A DNA stretch of 64,000 nucleotides from CAZPMT01 sp964587655 (GTDB taxonomy: Bacteria > Hydrogenedentota > Hydrogenedentia > Hydrogenedentales > SLHB01): the NCBI GenBank assembly GCA_964587655.1, contig CAZPMT010000004.1, positions 50,506 through 114,505 of the forward strand, given 5' to 3'. Below are positions 31,758-40,762 of this stretch, piece by piece. A program made the translations under genes and the position numbers. The notes below the pieces were generated by a model. That model was not told the origin of the DNA. It saw only the letters and a list, made by a program, of their open reading frames with translations, and did not search any database. Every line of letters starts with the position of its first letter. Positions within the stretch are counted from its first letter, which is position 1.

Positions 31758-32423
31758 ATGAGGAACATGCGGATCGAGAGAAGGACGTTCTTGAAGGGAA
31801 CCGCGGGGATGGTCGCTGGTCTGTTGGCGGGTGGCGCTCTTGCCGACGAGAGGAGAGATTCCACGCGTGCGAAGGATGCCGGCGGCAAGAACTGGACGCC
31901 GCTTTTCAATGGCAAAGACCTGGCCGGTTGGAAGCCGGAAGGCAAGGCGGTATGGACTGTCGTCGACGGGTGCCTCGTGGGCGTCCAGGGACCCAACGCC
32001 GCCCCAGGCGACTTGTTTACCGAAAAGGAATTTGGCGACTTCGAAGTCCGGGTCACCTACAAGATCCAGTGGCCGGCTAACAGCGGAGTCTGGTTTAGGT
32101 ATCAGGCCCCCGACAAGGCGTATCAGGCCGATATCCTCGAGTACAAAGACCCCGAAGCGTACTCAGGGACGATCTATTGTCCGGCCAAGATGTTCCTTGC
32201 CGTCAACAAGGATCCGAAGCTCGAGAAGAAGGACGGCTGGAACACGATCGTGATCCGCGCCCAAGGCGACCATCTCGTCGTCACGCTCAACGGCGTCGTG
32301 ACGGGCGACGTCCATGAAGCCTCGTATGCGAAAGGCAAGATCGGATTCCAAATCCATCCGGGCGACGAGTTCAAGACAATGAAGATCACAGTCCGCGAGG
32401 TCGCCATCAAACCCCTAGTGTAG
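31758..32423 (+). CDS. TAT-exported DUF1080 (3-keto-disaccharide hydrolase) protein
   Basis: A 221-aa protein. The leader IERRTFLKGTAGMVAG carries a twin-arginine motif, so it is exported folded. The mature part is one DUF1080 concanavalin-like beta-sandwich: TPLFNGKDLAGWKPEG at the start, FGDFEVRVTYK, NSGVWFRYQ in the middle, and GWNTIVIRAQGDHLVVTLNGV towards the end. Members of this family hydrolyse 3-keto-glycosides or bind glycans. AAAGGA lies about 7 bases before the ATG. It precedes the ABC transporter gene by 57 bases but is probably a separate unit. Confidence 0.88.
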   Translation: MRNMRIERRTFLKGTAGMVAGLLAGGALADERRDSTRAKDAGGKNWTPLFNGKDLAGWKPEGKAVWTVVDGCLVGVQGPNAAPGDLFTEKEFGDFEVRVTYKIQWPANSGVWFRYQAPDKAYQADILEYKDPEAYSGTIYCPAKMFLAVNKDPKLEKKDGWNTIVIRAQGDHLVVTLNGVVTGDVHEASYAKGKIGFQIHPGDEFKTMKITVREVAIKPLV

Positions 32424-32468
32424 ATTTTCGTGCTTCCGCCATTCTGCTTCGGCTTCGGGCGGATGTGC

Positions 32469-32474
32469 TATACT
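32469..32474 (+). promoter_or_regulatory. Candidate -10 box for a leaderless ABC transporter transcript
   Basis: TATACT ends 6 bases before the ATG at 32481, where transcription would begin at or next to the start codon. No Shine-Dalgarno is visible. The -35 region is weak. Confidence 0.35.
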
Positions 32475-32480
32475 CAGCGC

Positions 32481-34256
32481 ATGTTTTCCTCGTCTTTCTG
32501 GCGGTTTCTTCGGTACTCGCGTCCCTACTGGCGGCTGACGCTCGCAGCCGTCGTGTGCGGCGTGCTGAAGTTCACGATGGCGTTGTTTCTTCCGGCCAGC
32601 CTGAGCGTGGTAACGAAATACGTCATCATCGAGACCCTGACGCCGGAACAGAAGGTCTTCCACCTGTTCGTGATCCTGGGTGTGCTGACCGCGGCGCTTC
32701 TGGTGCGCACGCCGGTGACGTATCTGCGGTCGTACCTTGCCGCGAAAGCCTGCAACCGAACGATCTTCGACATTCGCCTTGACCTCTTCCGGCACTTGCA
32801 GCGGTTGAGCCTTGCGTTTCACAACCGGCGGCGCACTGGAAACATTACGGCGCGCCTGATCAGCGATCTGAACGACGCGCAGGGCATCCTCAGCGACGGC
32901 GTTATCGACGTCGCCATGGACACGGTGTTCCTGTGCGGGATCGCGATTTTCCTGCTGGTGCTGGACCCGAGTCTCGCGCTGGTGAGCCTGTTCACGCTGC
33001 CGCTGTACGGGGTAGTCTTCTATCACATCAATCCGCGGCTGCGCCAGGCCTCGACGGAAGTTCAGAAGGAGATGGAGGAGATGTCGGGCGAGGTGAACGA
33101 GAAGCTCGCGGCCATCCAGGTCGTGAAATCGTTCACCGCGGAAGATACAGAGGAACGGAGTTTCGTCCAGCGGCAGACGCGGTACTACACGAAGGTGCTG
33201 CACCGGATTCATCTGCGGACAACGCTTGCGTCGGTGGCGGAGTTCTTGCAAGCGTTCGGTCCGGTCGTTGTCATCTGCTACGGCGGATATCGCGCGATCA
33301 AAGATCCGACTTTCCTTCCGGAACTGATCCTCTTCTACGGTTTCATCCAGCATTTGTATCTGCCGACGCGCCGCCTCGCGGATTGCAGCGCGATCATCCA
33401 GGAGAAGCTGGCGGCGATTGATCGCGTGTTCGAGATCCTGGACAGTGAACCGGACATCGAGGATGCCCCGGGCGCGCTGGCGCTCTCGAAGGCGCAGGGA
33501 CACATCCGGTTTGAGGACGTGACCTTCGGCTATGCGCCGGACGTGCCGGTGTTGAAGGAGGTCTCGTTCGAGGCGAAGCCGGGCCAGGCGGTGGCGATCG
33601 TGGGGCGCAGCGGGGCGGGCAAAACGACCCTAGTCAATCTGGTGCCGCGTTTCTATGATGTGAACGCCGGGTCGGTGCGCGTGGATGGCCACGACATCCG
33701 CACGTTGAAGATTAAGTCGTTGCGCGAGATCATCGGTATCGTCTTACAGGATTCGATCCTGTTTACGGGGACGATTCGAGAGAACATCCTGTACGGGCGG
33801 CCCAACGCGAGCGAAAAAGAGATGATCGAGGCGGCGCGCATGGCGCACGTCGAGGAGTTCGTCGACCTGTTGCCCGACGGATACGACACGCCAGTGGGCC
33901 AGCGCGGCGTGACGTTGAGCGGAGGGCAAAAGCAACGAATAAGCATCGCGCGGGCGTTCCTGTGCAACCCTAAGATCCTGATCCTGGACGAGGCGACGTC
34001 GAGTCTCGACTCGCGGGCCGAGCACATCATCCAAAGCGCGCTCCGCGAACTGATGCGAGGCAGGACGACGTTGGTGATCGCGCACCGCCTTTCAACGATC
34101 GTCGACTGCGACTTCGTGATCGTTCTCGATAACGGGCGGATCGTCGAGCAAGGCCCGCACCGCGCGCTAATCAACAATGACAATCTCTACCGGCGTCTCT
34201 GCGAAGAGCAATTCGGACGCATACGCCTCCGCGAATTCACAACGAAGGCCGGGTGA
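32481..34256 (+). CDS. MsbA-like ABC exporter (fused TMD-NBD)
   Basis: A 591-aa half-transporter. Six membrane helices span about 20-310. The nucleotide-binding domain follows, with Walker A GRSGAGKTT near 380, Q-loop IVLQDSILFTGTIREN, ABC signature TLSGGQKQR near 485, Walker B ILILDEATSSLD and H-loop IAHRLS. Homodimers of this type flip lipid A-core (MsbA) or export lipids, peptides or drugs. The tamA and tamB genes just downstream favour an envelope role. The ATG at 32481 is used; an in-frame start at 32430 would add residues before the first basic/hydrophobic helix and has no supporting site. The transcript may be leaderless. Confidence 0.88.
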   Translation: MFSSSFWRFLRYSRPYWRLTLAAVVCGVLKFTMALFLPASLSVVTKYVIIETLTPEQKVFHLFVILGVLTAALLVRTPVTYLRSYLAAKACNRTIFDIRLDLFRHLQRLSLAFHNRRRTGNITARLISDLNDAQGILSDGVIDVAMDTVFLCGIAIFLLVLDPSLALVSLFTLPLYGVVFYHINPRLRQASTEVQKEMEEMSGEVNEKLAAIQVVKSFTAEDTEERSFVQRQTRYYTKVLHRIHLRTTLASVAEFLQAFGPVVVICYGGYRAIKDPTFLPELILFYGFIQHLYLPTRRLADCSAIIQEKLAAIDRVFEILDSEPDIEDAPGALALSKAQGHIRFEDVTFGYAPDVPVLKEVSFEAKPGQAVAIVGRSGAGKTTLVNLVPRFYDVNAGSVRVDGHDIRTLKIKSLREIIGIVLQDSILFTGTIRENILYGRPNASEKEMIEAARMAHVEEFVDLLPDGYDTPVGQRGVTLSGGQKQRISIARAFLCNPKILILDEATSSLDSRAEHIIQSALRELMRGRTTLVIAHRLSTIVDCDFVIVLDNGRIVEQGPHRALINNDNLYRRLCEEQFGRIRLREFTTKAG

Positions 34257-34354
34257 ATCGGTCCTGCACATCCAAGGCACTTGTGCTAAACTCACGGAGA
34301 GATTCAGAATGCCCTGTAAAGCGCATAACGCTCGTTGCGCAGGAACACCATTGA

Positions 34355-36163
34355 ATGGCTTGTTTGTCTAGGAACCCCGCGCGGAGATCCGCATATTGCC
34401 TCGGCGCGTTTGCGGCTTTCGCCGTCTCACTCAGCTTCTCGATTGCCGCGCATAGCGACGTCTCGGTGCCCTATCGCGTTGAGATACGAGGCGTCGAGAA
34501 CGACAAGCTCCGAGCCGCATTGCGTTCTGCATCGGACCTTATTGCCCTGCGTGAGAAACCCCCTGCCACGATGAATCTGCTCCAGCGGCGCATCGACAAA
34601 GATGTGGCCAGACTCACGGAGGTCCTTCTATCACAAGGCTACTACGATGCGAAGGTAGCCTCGCGCTCGGATGAAACCGTCAAGCCGGTTCAGGTCATTC
34701 TCGATGTAAGCCTCGGGGAGATTTACAAGCTCGCAAGGGTGGAGGTGCGAGACGCCTCGGAAAAGTCCGCGGGTGTTCTCGACTGGCCGGAATTCGCCGA
34801 GCTTCCTGCAAAGGCCGGACAACCCGTCAAGGCCCAGCAAGTGCTGGATGGAGAGAAGCGGCTTGTGCGGATTCTGAAGAAACGCGGATACCCCCGTCCC
34901 GAAGTCACGAAGCGCACGGTCGAGATCGACCGGGCCGCGCACTCGGCCCAGGTGACCTACCGCGTCGTGCCGGGCCCTCAGGGCCGATTCGGCCCGACGA
35001 AGGTCGGCGGACTCGAGTCCATCGAAGAGTCGTTTGTGCGCGACCGCATCCCCTGGAAGGAAGGCGATGTCTTCAACGGCGACCTGATAAACAAGCTCGA
35101 GGAGAGTCTAAGGAAGAGCTCCCTTTTCTCACTCGTGAAGGTCGTAACTGCAAAGGAACTCAACCCCGACGGGACCATCTCGACGGACATTACGCTGTCG
35201 GAACGGAAACACCGCACCGTGAGCGCGGGCGTCACGTACAAGACGGACGAAGGTCCCGGGGCCCGGGTCGGATGGGAGAACCGGAACCTGTTCGGGCGTG
35301 CTGAGAAGCTCGAACTGGGCGCCGGCATCAGCGATATCGGTTCTGACCTCGAGGGCGCTTACACGAAACCGGATTTCCTGCGCCCGGATCAGTCGCTGGT
35401 GCTGCGTTCGCGGTTCGCAGCGGACCGGCCCGACGCTTTCACGAGCATCAGCGAGAAGCTTTCGGCGAGCGTCGAGCGAAAGCTGACGGACCACACGAAG
35501 GCCGGTCTGGGAGTGGCGTTGAAACTTTCGCAAGTGGACCAGTTGCATACAACCGAGCATTACGGACTCGTCTCGCTCCCGTTGTACTTGCGCCATGAGA
35601 ACAGCAATGACCCGATTGAACCTATACGCGGCCAGCGATTGCATCTCGAACTGGCCCCCATGACCGACATTCTAAACGGCCACGCGACGTTCCTCAAGAG
35701 CCAGGCGGACTACAGCCGCTACTTCGACATAATCGAGAAGCCCCTGTGCGTCATCGCGGGACGTCTCTCCGTCGGGAGCATCCTGGGCGCGGCGCGATAC
35801 GATATTCCAGCCGATGAGCGGTTCTATGCCGGTGGAAGCAACTCGATTCGCGGTTACAATTATCAATCGGTCGGGCCGTTGGATGGCGACAATCCCGTGG
35901 GCGGCAAGTCGATGCTGACGTTGTCGTGCGAATTCAGGATGCGCGTGCGGGACAAGATCGATCTGATTGCATTTCTTGACGCAGGCAACGCCTACAAAAC
36001 GGAGATGCCCGGCGTAGGCGACCTCAAATTCGGCTCGGGATTGGGCGTGAGCTACTACTCCGGGATCGGCCCCATACGCCTCGACGTGGGCATCCCGCTC
36101 GAACCTCGAGCCGGCATCGACGACGCATTTCAGGTGTACGTAAACCTGGGACATTCCTTCTAA
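34355..36163 (+). CDS. tamA: TamA-like outer-membrane assembly factor (Omp85 family)
   Basis: A 602-aa protein with a signal peptide (RRSAYCLGAFAAFAVSLSFS), about three POTRA-type domains (about 35-270) and a C-terminal 16-strand barrel. The barrel is marked by GGSNSIRGYNYQSVGP near 495, the conserved RGY of the Omp85 L6 loop, and ends GVSYYSGIGPIRLDVGIPL ... VNLGHSF with an aromatic final residue. TamA pairs with TamB to insert outer-membrane proteins or move lipids between membranes. The tamB-like gene follows by 4 bases, confirming the pair. It shows the cell has an outer membrane. The start has no strong Shine-Dalgarno. Confidence 0.87.
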   Translation: MACLSRNPARRSAYCLGAFAAFAVSLSFSIAAHSDVSVPYRVEIRGVENDKLRAALRSASDLIALREKPPATMNLLQRRIDKDVARLTEVLLSQGYYDAKVASRSDETVKPVQVILDVSLGEIYKLARVEVRDASEKSAGVLDWPEFAELPAKAGQPVKAQQVLDGEKRLVRILKKRGYPRPEVTKRTVEIDRAAHSAQVTYRVVPGPQGRFGPTKVGGLESIEESFVRDRIPWKEGDVFNGDLINKLEESLRKSSLFSLVKVVTAKELNPDGTISTDITLSERKHRTVSAGVTYKTDEGPGARVGWENRNLFGRAEKLELGAGISDIGSDLEGAYTKPDFLRPDQSLVLRSRFAADRPDAFTSISEKLSASVERKLTDHTKAGLGVALKLSQVDQLHTTEHYGLVSLPLYLRHENSNDPIEPIRGQRLHLELAPMTDILNGHATFLKSQADYSRYFDIIEKPLCVIAGRLSVGSILGAARYDIPADERFYAGGSNSIRGYNYQSVGPLDGDNPVGGKSMLTLSCEFRMRVRDKIDLIAFLDAGNAYKTEMPGVGDLKFGSGLGVSYYSGIGPIRLDVGIPLEPRAGIDDAFQVYVNLGHSF

Positions 36164-36167
36164 CGTA

Positions 36168-39100
36168 ATGCGATTTCGAAAACATCTGTATCGTTTGGTT
36201 GCGGTCCTCATTTCGGCGCTGTGTCTCGCAGTCCTTGTCGCGGCAGGGCTGTTCGGGATGCTGCAGACTCCTTGGGTAAAGCAGTATCTGACACGTTGGG
36301 CGTCCGCGCGGCTGAGTTCGGCGTCCGGCGACGTGCGCGTGACTCTCGCTACCGTCGAGGGTTTGATCCCATCGAAGATCCGCGTTCCGTACGTCGTGGT
36401 CGAAGATGCGTCGGGCGTATGCCTGCGCGTTGACGGTCTTGTCATTGAGTGGGCGCCCCTCGAGGCGCTTCGAGGCCGCTTTCACGCATACGAAGTGGGC
36501 GCTGAATCCGTGTACGCAGTCAGAATTCCGCAACAACGTGCAGGCGAGCCCGCTGCCGGTCCCGCGGGCAGTCCGAGTATTTCCGGCATCCTCCGGTTCG
36601 TGTCGAGACTCCGCATCGACCGCGCTTACGCATCTAAAGTGACCGTCGCGCACCCTCAAGCGCCTGCGAACACCGATTTCGCGGTCGAGGGCCGGTTGGC
36701 GCATGCGGATGACGCGGGCGGCATTCACTCGAGCCTGCGCGTCGAACCTCTAGGCGGCCCATCGACATCGGCATCGCTCGAGATCGCGCTCAAACCCGGC
36801 ATGTCGTTCCTGTCGGTGCAAGGCAGCTACACCGAAGACGCGGGCGGTCTGATGGCGCGGGCGTTTGACCTGCAAAGCGATCAGCCCGTTAACATCTCGT
36901 TGAACGGAGAAGGCTCCATGTTGGATTGGCGCGGCACGCTCGAGGCGCACGGAGGATCGGACGGTTCCATGAGTTCAGCCCTTCGGATTCGACTTGGACA
37001 AGGATTGGACTTCTCGTCCGAGGGAACGTTTCGCATTCCCGTCGAATTGCTTCCCGATACCGCCCGAAAAAGTGGGGACAGTAACCCATTTTCTGCCTCA
37101 GAAAATGGGTTACTGTCCCCACTTTTTGAAGAGAACGGTTTCCGGCTCGCGGCAACGGCCGCGTCGGTGGAGAAGCTTACGCTGCGCGATTTGAGCGTGA
37201 TTTCGTCCAAGGCCGAGATGCGCGTGCATGGAGAACTCGATCTTAACGCAGGCAGCGTCGACGCGGGCTACGCCCTGACGGTGAAAGACACGGCGCTCGC
37301 GGAGAAGAGCACGGGCTTTTCCTGTGGCGCTCCGTTTGAAGCGACGGGGACTGTTGCCGGCCCGTTTCGCCAGCCGCACGCGACCTTGGACACGAATGTT
37401 GCCTCACCGGCATATCGCGGATTCAGGGCCGCGGCGGCGAATGGGCACTTCACCGCGGACTTCGATGCGCCGTTCACCGGCGTTCGCGTCACCGGCGCTG
37501 GAACATTTGAGAATGCGTCCTGCGATCGAGCGCCGGCATGGCCCGCGAGTGATTACAACGTGTCCGTCGAAGCGGAGATCGGCGCTAAGGGGCTTGTTCG
37601 TATTGCCAGCGCGAAAATCGAGTCCGACGGACAGCGCGTAACGGCCGCGGGAGAGATTCGCGTCCGTGAACGCGCCGGAGATCTCACGTTCGACTTCACG
37701 ACGCCCGAATTCGCCCGCTATGCCAGTCTCGTACACACGGACGTCGAGGGCGCGATCGATGGCCGCGGCGACGTCACCTTCGACATTCCGTCAGGCCTAG
37801 CTTCGGCGAACGTCCAAGGCGAGATCGAGAATATGAAGGGCTTGCCCAGGCCGCTGGCGGAAGTCACCAACGGATCCGTGACCTTTTCCGGACAATTGCG
37901 TCTAGCGGATGACGGGCAGTTCCGGGTGGAGAACCTTCAGGCGAAGACCCCTCACGCCACGCTTGAAGGGAAAGCGACCTACTCCGTGGAGAAGAAACAG
38001 TTGGAGGCGGTCTACGCCGTCTCGATCCCGGAGACCGGCTTTCTTTCGTCCGTCGCGAAGAGGGACGTGAGCGGATCGCTCCAATGTGGTGGGAAGGTTC
38101 GCGGCACATGGCCGGCGCTCAAGATGGACATTGAGGCCGAAGGCAAGGACCCGGCCGTGGGCGGCCTTCACGCCGATACCGTGAAGTTGATCGCGGAGGC
38201 TCGCGACGTCCCGAAGGCGCCCAAGGGCCATCTTGAGGCGTCCGTCCACAAGAGTGGACAAGAAGGCACGGTCCTGAGTGACTTCGCGTTGCGCGGGAAA
38301 GTGATCGAACTGAGCGCGCTGAGATTCGAGACGCCGGGCGGTCAGGTGAAGGGCGACCTCGCTCTCGACGGCGGCAGCGGCCAATGCAAAGGCGCTCTGC
38401 GCGCCTCCATGGACGATTTATCCTGGCTTGGGCAGCTCGCCGGACAGGACCTCGCAGGCAAAGCCAGAGCCGACGTGAAGCTGGAGACGGAGAAGAGCGG
38501 GCAGAGGGTCAAGGCCGAGATCAAAATCGAAGATCTCGAATCCGCGTCCTTCAACGTCGGGAACGCCGAGGCAACCATCGATCTCAGGAATGTGCTCGAA
38601 GCGCCTTACGGCAGCGTGCGCCTGGATCTGGCGCAAGGACGCTCGGGCCGGCTGGTCGTCCGGAAGGCCACGGTCGAACTCGAGGGAGACCCGCGCCACG
38701 GTTCCGCGAGTGTACGCGTGGACGGCGAGTACGGACAGCCGATTGATCTCTCGCTAAGAGGAAAGATCACCCGCTCCGGCAAAGACGCGACGTGTCAAGT
38801 CACCCAGTTTGAGGGACACGGATACGGGCATTCGATGACGCTCGGCCAGTCATTCGCCGTCACGTTGGACGAGACCGGTCTGAGCACGGGGAAGGCCGTC
38901 CTGGCGGTAGATCCCGCGGGACGCATCGAGGCCGAACTTCGATTGAACCGCGACGACGTGCATGCCGAACTCACGTTGAGCGGGTTGGGGCTCGACAAGA
39001 TTCCGCAAGGAGACAGACCCGTCATATCCGGGACGGTTTCGGGTTCGATCAAGTTGGACGGCGCACCCAGCCGCCCAAATGGCGCCGCTCACGTCCGTTT

Positions 39101-40607
39101 CAAGGACCTGCGACAGTCCGCGGTTTCTCCGGAACATGCCGCGCCGTCGTCTCTGGCCGTGGACGCCGGCCTCGATGAGGATACGCTGCACGTGAGCCTT
39201 TCCGAAGAAGGCGCTCTGCTGGGAAAACCGATCCAAGGGAGCCTGCGCATCCCGCTGCGACTGTCCGTCCTCCCGTTCGCATTTAGAATTCCGGACGACG
39301 GCGCCGTCAAAGGGAACCTGGCCATGCAAGCGGAGCTCTCGCGCCTCGGCGACCTGCTGCTCCTCGACGACCAGCGTCTGGGCGGCACGCTGGATCTCGC
39401 GCTGGACGTGAGCGGTACCGTTGCGCAGCCAATCGTCGCCGGCAAAGCCGCCGTCCAAGACGCCTCCTATGAGCATTTTGTCATCGGGACGGTCTTGAAG
39501 GACGTCCAGGCGACCTTTACCGGGGATGGATCGCGGTTGCGCATCGAAGACGCGACGGCCTCGGACGGAGGCAACGGCCGCATCGACGCGAAGGGTTCAT
39601 TGGAGTTCTCACTCGCGAAAGGCTTCCCCCTGGATCTGGATCTCAAGCTGAAGCAAAGCACACTTGTCCGGCGGGATGACGTGACGGCCACGTTCGACGG
39701 GGACCTGAAGGTTCTCGGAACGCTCGCTTCTCCTAGTGTTAAGGGAAAAGTGCGCATGGACCCTGTCGAGATCAACATCCCGGAGCGTACGCCGCCTCCC
39801 ATGGTCGCCCTCGAAGTGGTCGACAAGGGCGCACCCGCTCCCGTTGCCGCGTCCGAAACGAAAACCGCGCCATCGCCGGGCGGATTGCGCGCGCGGTTGG
39901 GACTCGACGTCGATATCGAGACGTCGGGCCGGACGTTCGTGCGGGGCCGCGGCATCGATTCGGAATGGAAGGGCTCGTTCCATGTGACCGGCTCCGCGAT
40001 CGATCCCTCGATCTCCGGCAACGCCTCGCTCGTACGAGGACGATTCAACCTTCTCGGAAAACGCTTCGCACTCACGAGAGGAGTTGTACAGTTTGGCGGT
40101 GGCTGGCCGCCGGCCCCGGCGCTCGACGTGGAATCCGAGACGCAGTTGAAAGATATGACCGGCTTCCTGAAGGTGTCGGGCACGACCGCCGCGCCGGTCG
40201 TGACAATCGAGTCGGATCCCCCCGCGGCCCGCGATGAGATCCTCGCGCGAATGCTGTTCAACCGCGACCTGGCCCACGTCTCGCCCATCGAGGCGCTCCA
40301 GCTTGCCGAGGCCGCCGACATCCTCGCCGGAAGAAAGGGGTTGTTTCAGTTCACGGAGCGGGCGCGAAAGATCCTTCGCGTCGACAACATCGACGTCGCC
40401 CAGGACAACGGAGACATGAAGGACTCCTCCGTCCGCGTGGGGAAATACCTGCGCAACGGCGTGTACGTGCAGGTAGAGCAAGGACTCGGCGCGGAAACCG
40501 GCAAAGTCCAGACCGAAGTGAGCATTACCCCGAACCTCTCCGTCGAGAGCACCGTCGACCGCAACGCCAAGACCGGCATCGGACTGAAGTGGAAGAAGGA
40601 TTACTGA
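36168..40607 (+). CDS. tamB: TamB-like translocation/assembly protein (DUF490), with palindrome-encoded insert
   Basis: A 1479-aa AsmA/TamB-type protein: an N-terminal membrane anchor (LVAVLISALCLAVLVAAGLFG), a very long repetitive beta-strand region expected to form a hydrophobic groove across the periplasm, and a C-terminal DUF490 domain. That domain reads GNASLVRGRFNLLGKRFALTRGVVQFGG ... ILARMLFNRDLAHVSPIEALQLAEA. TamB-like proteins are thought to shuttle phospholipids to the outer membrane. It is coupled to tamA. Residues about 300-320 (RKSGDSNPFSASENGLLSPLF) come from a perfect 61-bp palindrome (37067-37127) that keeps the frame. The gene is otherwise typical in length and composition. 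Confidence 0.87.
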   Translation: MRFRKHLYRLVAVLISALCLAVLVAAGLFGMLQTPWVKQYLTRWASARLSSASGDVRVTLATVEGLIPSKIRVPYVVVEDASGVCLRVDGLVIEWAPLEALRGRFHAYEVGAESVYAVRIPQQRAGEPAAGPAGSPSISGILRFVSRLRIDRAYASKVTVAHPQAPANTDFAVEGRLAHADDAGGIHSSLRVEPLGGPSTSASLEIALKPGMSFLSVQGSYTEDAGGLMARAFDLQSDQPVNISLNGEGSMLDWRGTLEAHGGSDGSMSSALRIRLGQGLDFSSEGTFRIPVELLPDTARKSGDSNPFSASENGLLSPLFEENGFRLAATAASVEKLTLRDLSVISSKAEMRVHGELDLNAGSVDAGYALTVKDTALAEKSTGFSCGAPFEATGTVAGPFRQPHATLDTNVASPAYRGFRAAAANGHFTADFDAPFTGVRVTGAGTFENASCDRAPAWPASDYNVSVEAEIGAKGLVRIASAKIESDGQRVTAAGEIRVRERAGDLTFDFTTPEFARYASLVHTDVEGAIDGRGDVTFDIPSGLASANVQGEIENMKGLPRPLAEVTNGSVTFSGQLRLADDGQFRVENLQAKTPHATLEGKATYSVEKKQLEAVYAVSIPETGFLSSVAKRDVSGSLQCGGKVRGTWPALKMDIEAEGKDPAVGGLHADTVKLIAEARDVPKAPKGHLEASVHKSGQEGTVLSDFALRGKVIELSALRFETPGGQVKGDLALDGGSGQCKGALRASMDDLSWLGQLAGQDLAGKARADVKLETEKSGQRVKAEIKIEDLESASFNVGNAEATIDLRNVLEAPYGSVRLDLAQGRSGRLVVRKATVELEGDPRHGSASVRVDGEYGQPIDLSLRGKITRSGKDATCQVTQFEGHGYGHSMTLGQSFAVTLDETGLSTGKAVLAVDPAGRIEAELRLNRDDVHAELTLSGLGLDKIPQGDRPVISGTVSGSIKLDGAPSRPNGAAHVRFKDLRQSAVSPEHAAPSSLAVDAGLDEDTLHVSLSEEGALLGKPIQGSLRIPLRLSVLPFAFRIPDDGAVKGNLAMQAELSRLGDLLLLDDQRLGGTLDLALDVSGTVAQPIVAGKAAVQDASYEHFVIGTVLKDVQATFTGDGSRLRIEDATASDGGNGRIDAKGSLEFSLAKGFPLDLDLKLKQSTLVRRDDVTATFDGDLKVLGTLASPSVKGKVRMDPVEINIPERTPPPMVALEVVDKGAPAPVAASETKTAPSPGGLRARLGLDVDIETSGRTFVRGRGIDSEWKGSFHVTGSAIDPSISGNASLVRGRFNLLGKRFALTRGVVQFGGGWPPAPALDVESETQLKDMTGFLKVSGTTAAPVVTIESDPPAARDEILARMLFNRDLAHVSPIEALQLAEAADILAGRKGLFQFTERARKILRVDNIDVAQDNGDMKDSSVRVGKYLRNGVYVQVEQGLGAETGKVQTEVSITPNLSVESTVDRNAKTGIGLKWKKDY
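37067..37127. repeat. Perfect 61-bp palindrome B inside tamB
   Basis: The left arm 37067-37095 starts AAAAAGTGGGGACAGTAACC. The 3-base loop CCT is at 37096-37098. The right arm 37099-37127 is its exact reverse complement, 29 of 29. A related partial sequence (AGTAGGGACAGTAACG) lies at 52977-52992, at the end of the sulfotransferase gene. Confidence 0.95.
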
Positions 40608-40619
40608 CGATGCGACGAA

Positions 40620-40738
40620 CCCGGATTTGGCAGTCAAGATTGAAGGTGCTATTCGAAATGATGGACGGCATGGACACGAAAAAGACTCATCTGCGCGGTT
40701 ACGTCCATTCTGTCCATAGCGTCCATCCCGTTCATTAC
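40620..40738. repeat. MITE-like element H, copy 2 (right end missing)
   Basis: CCGGATTTGGCAGTCAAGAT starts the element, followed by TGAAGGTGCTATTCGAAATG, two ATGGACGGC-type units and inverted GTCCAT units. The right terminal repeat seen in copies 1 and 3 is absent. It lies in the tamB to zinc-ribbon gene gap, where both genes end. Confidence 0.8.
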
Positions 40739-40762
40739 TCGAGCGAACCACACCCTAGCGGG

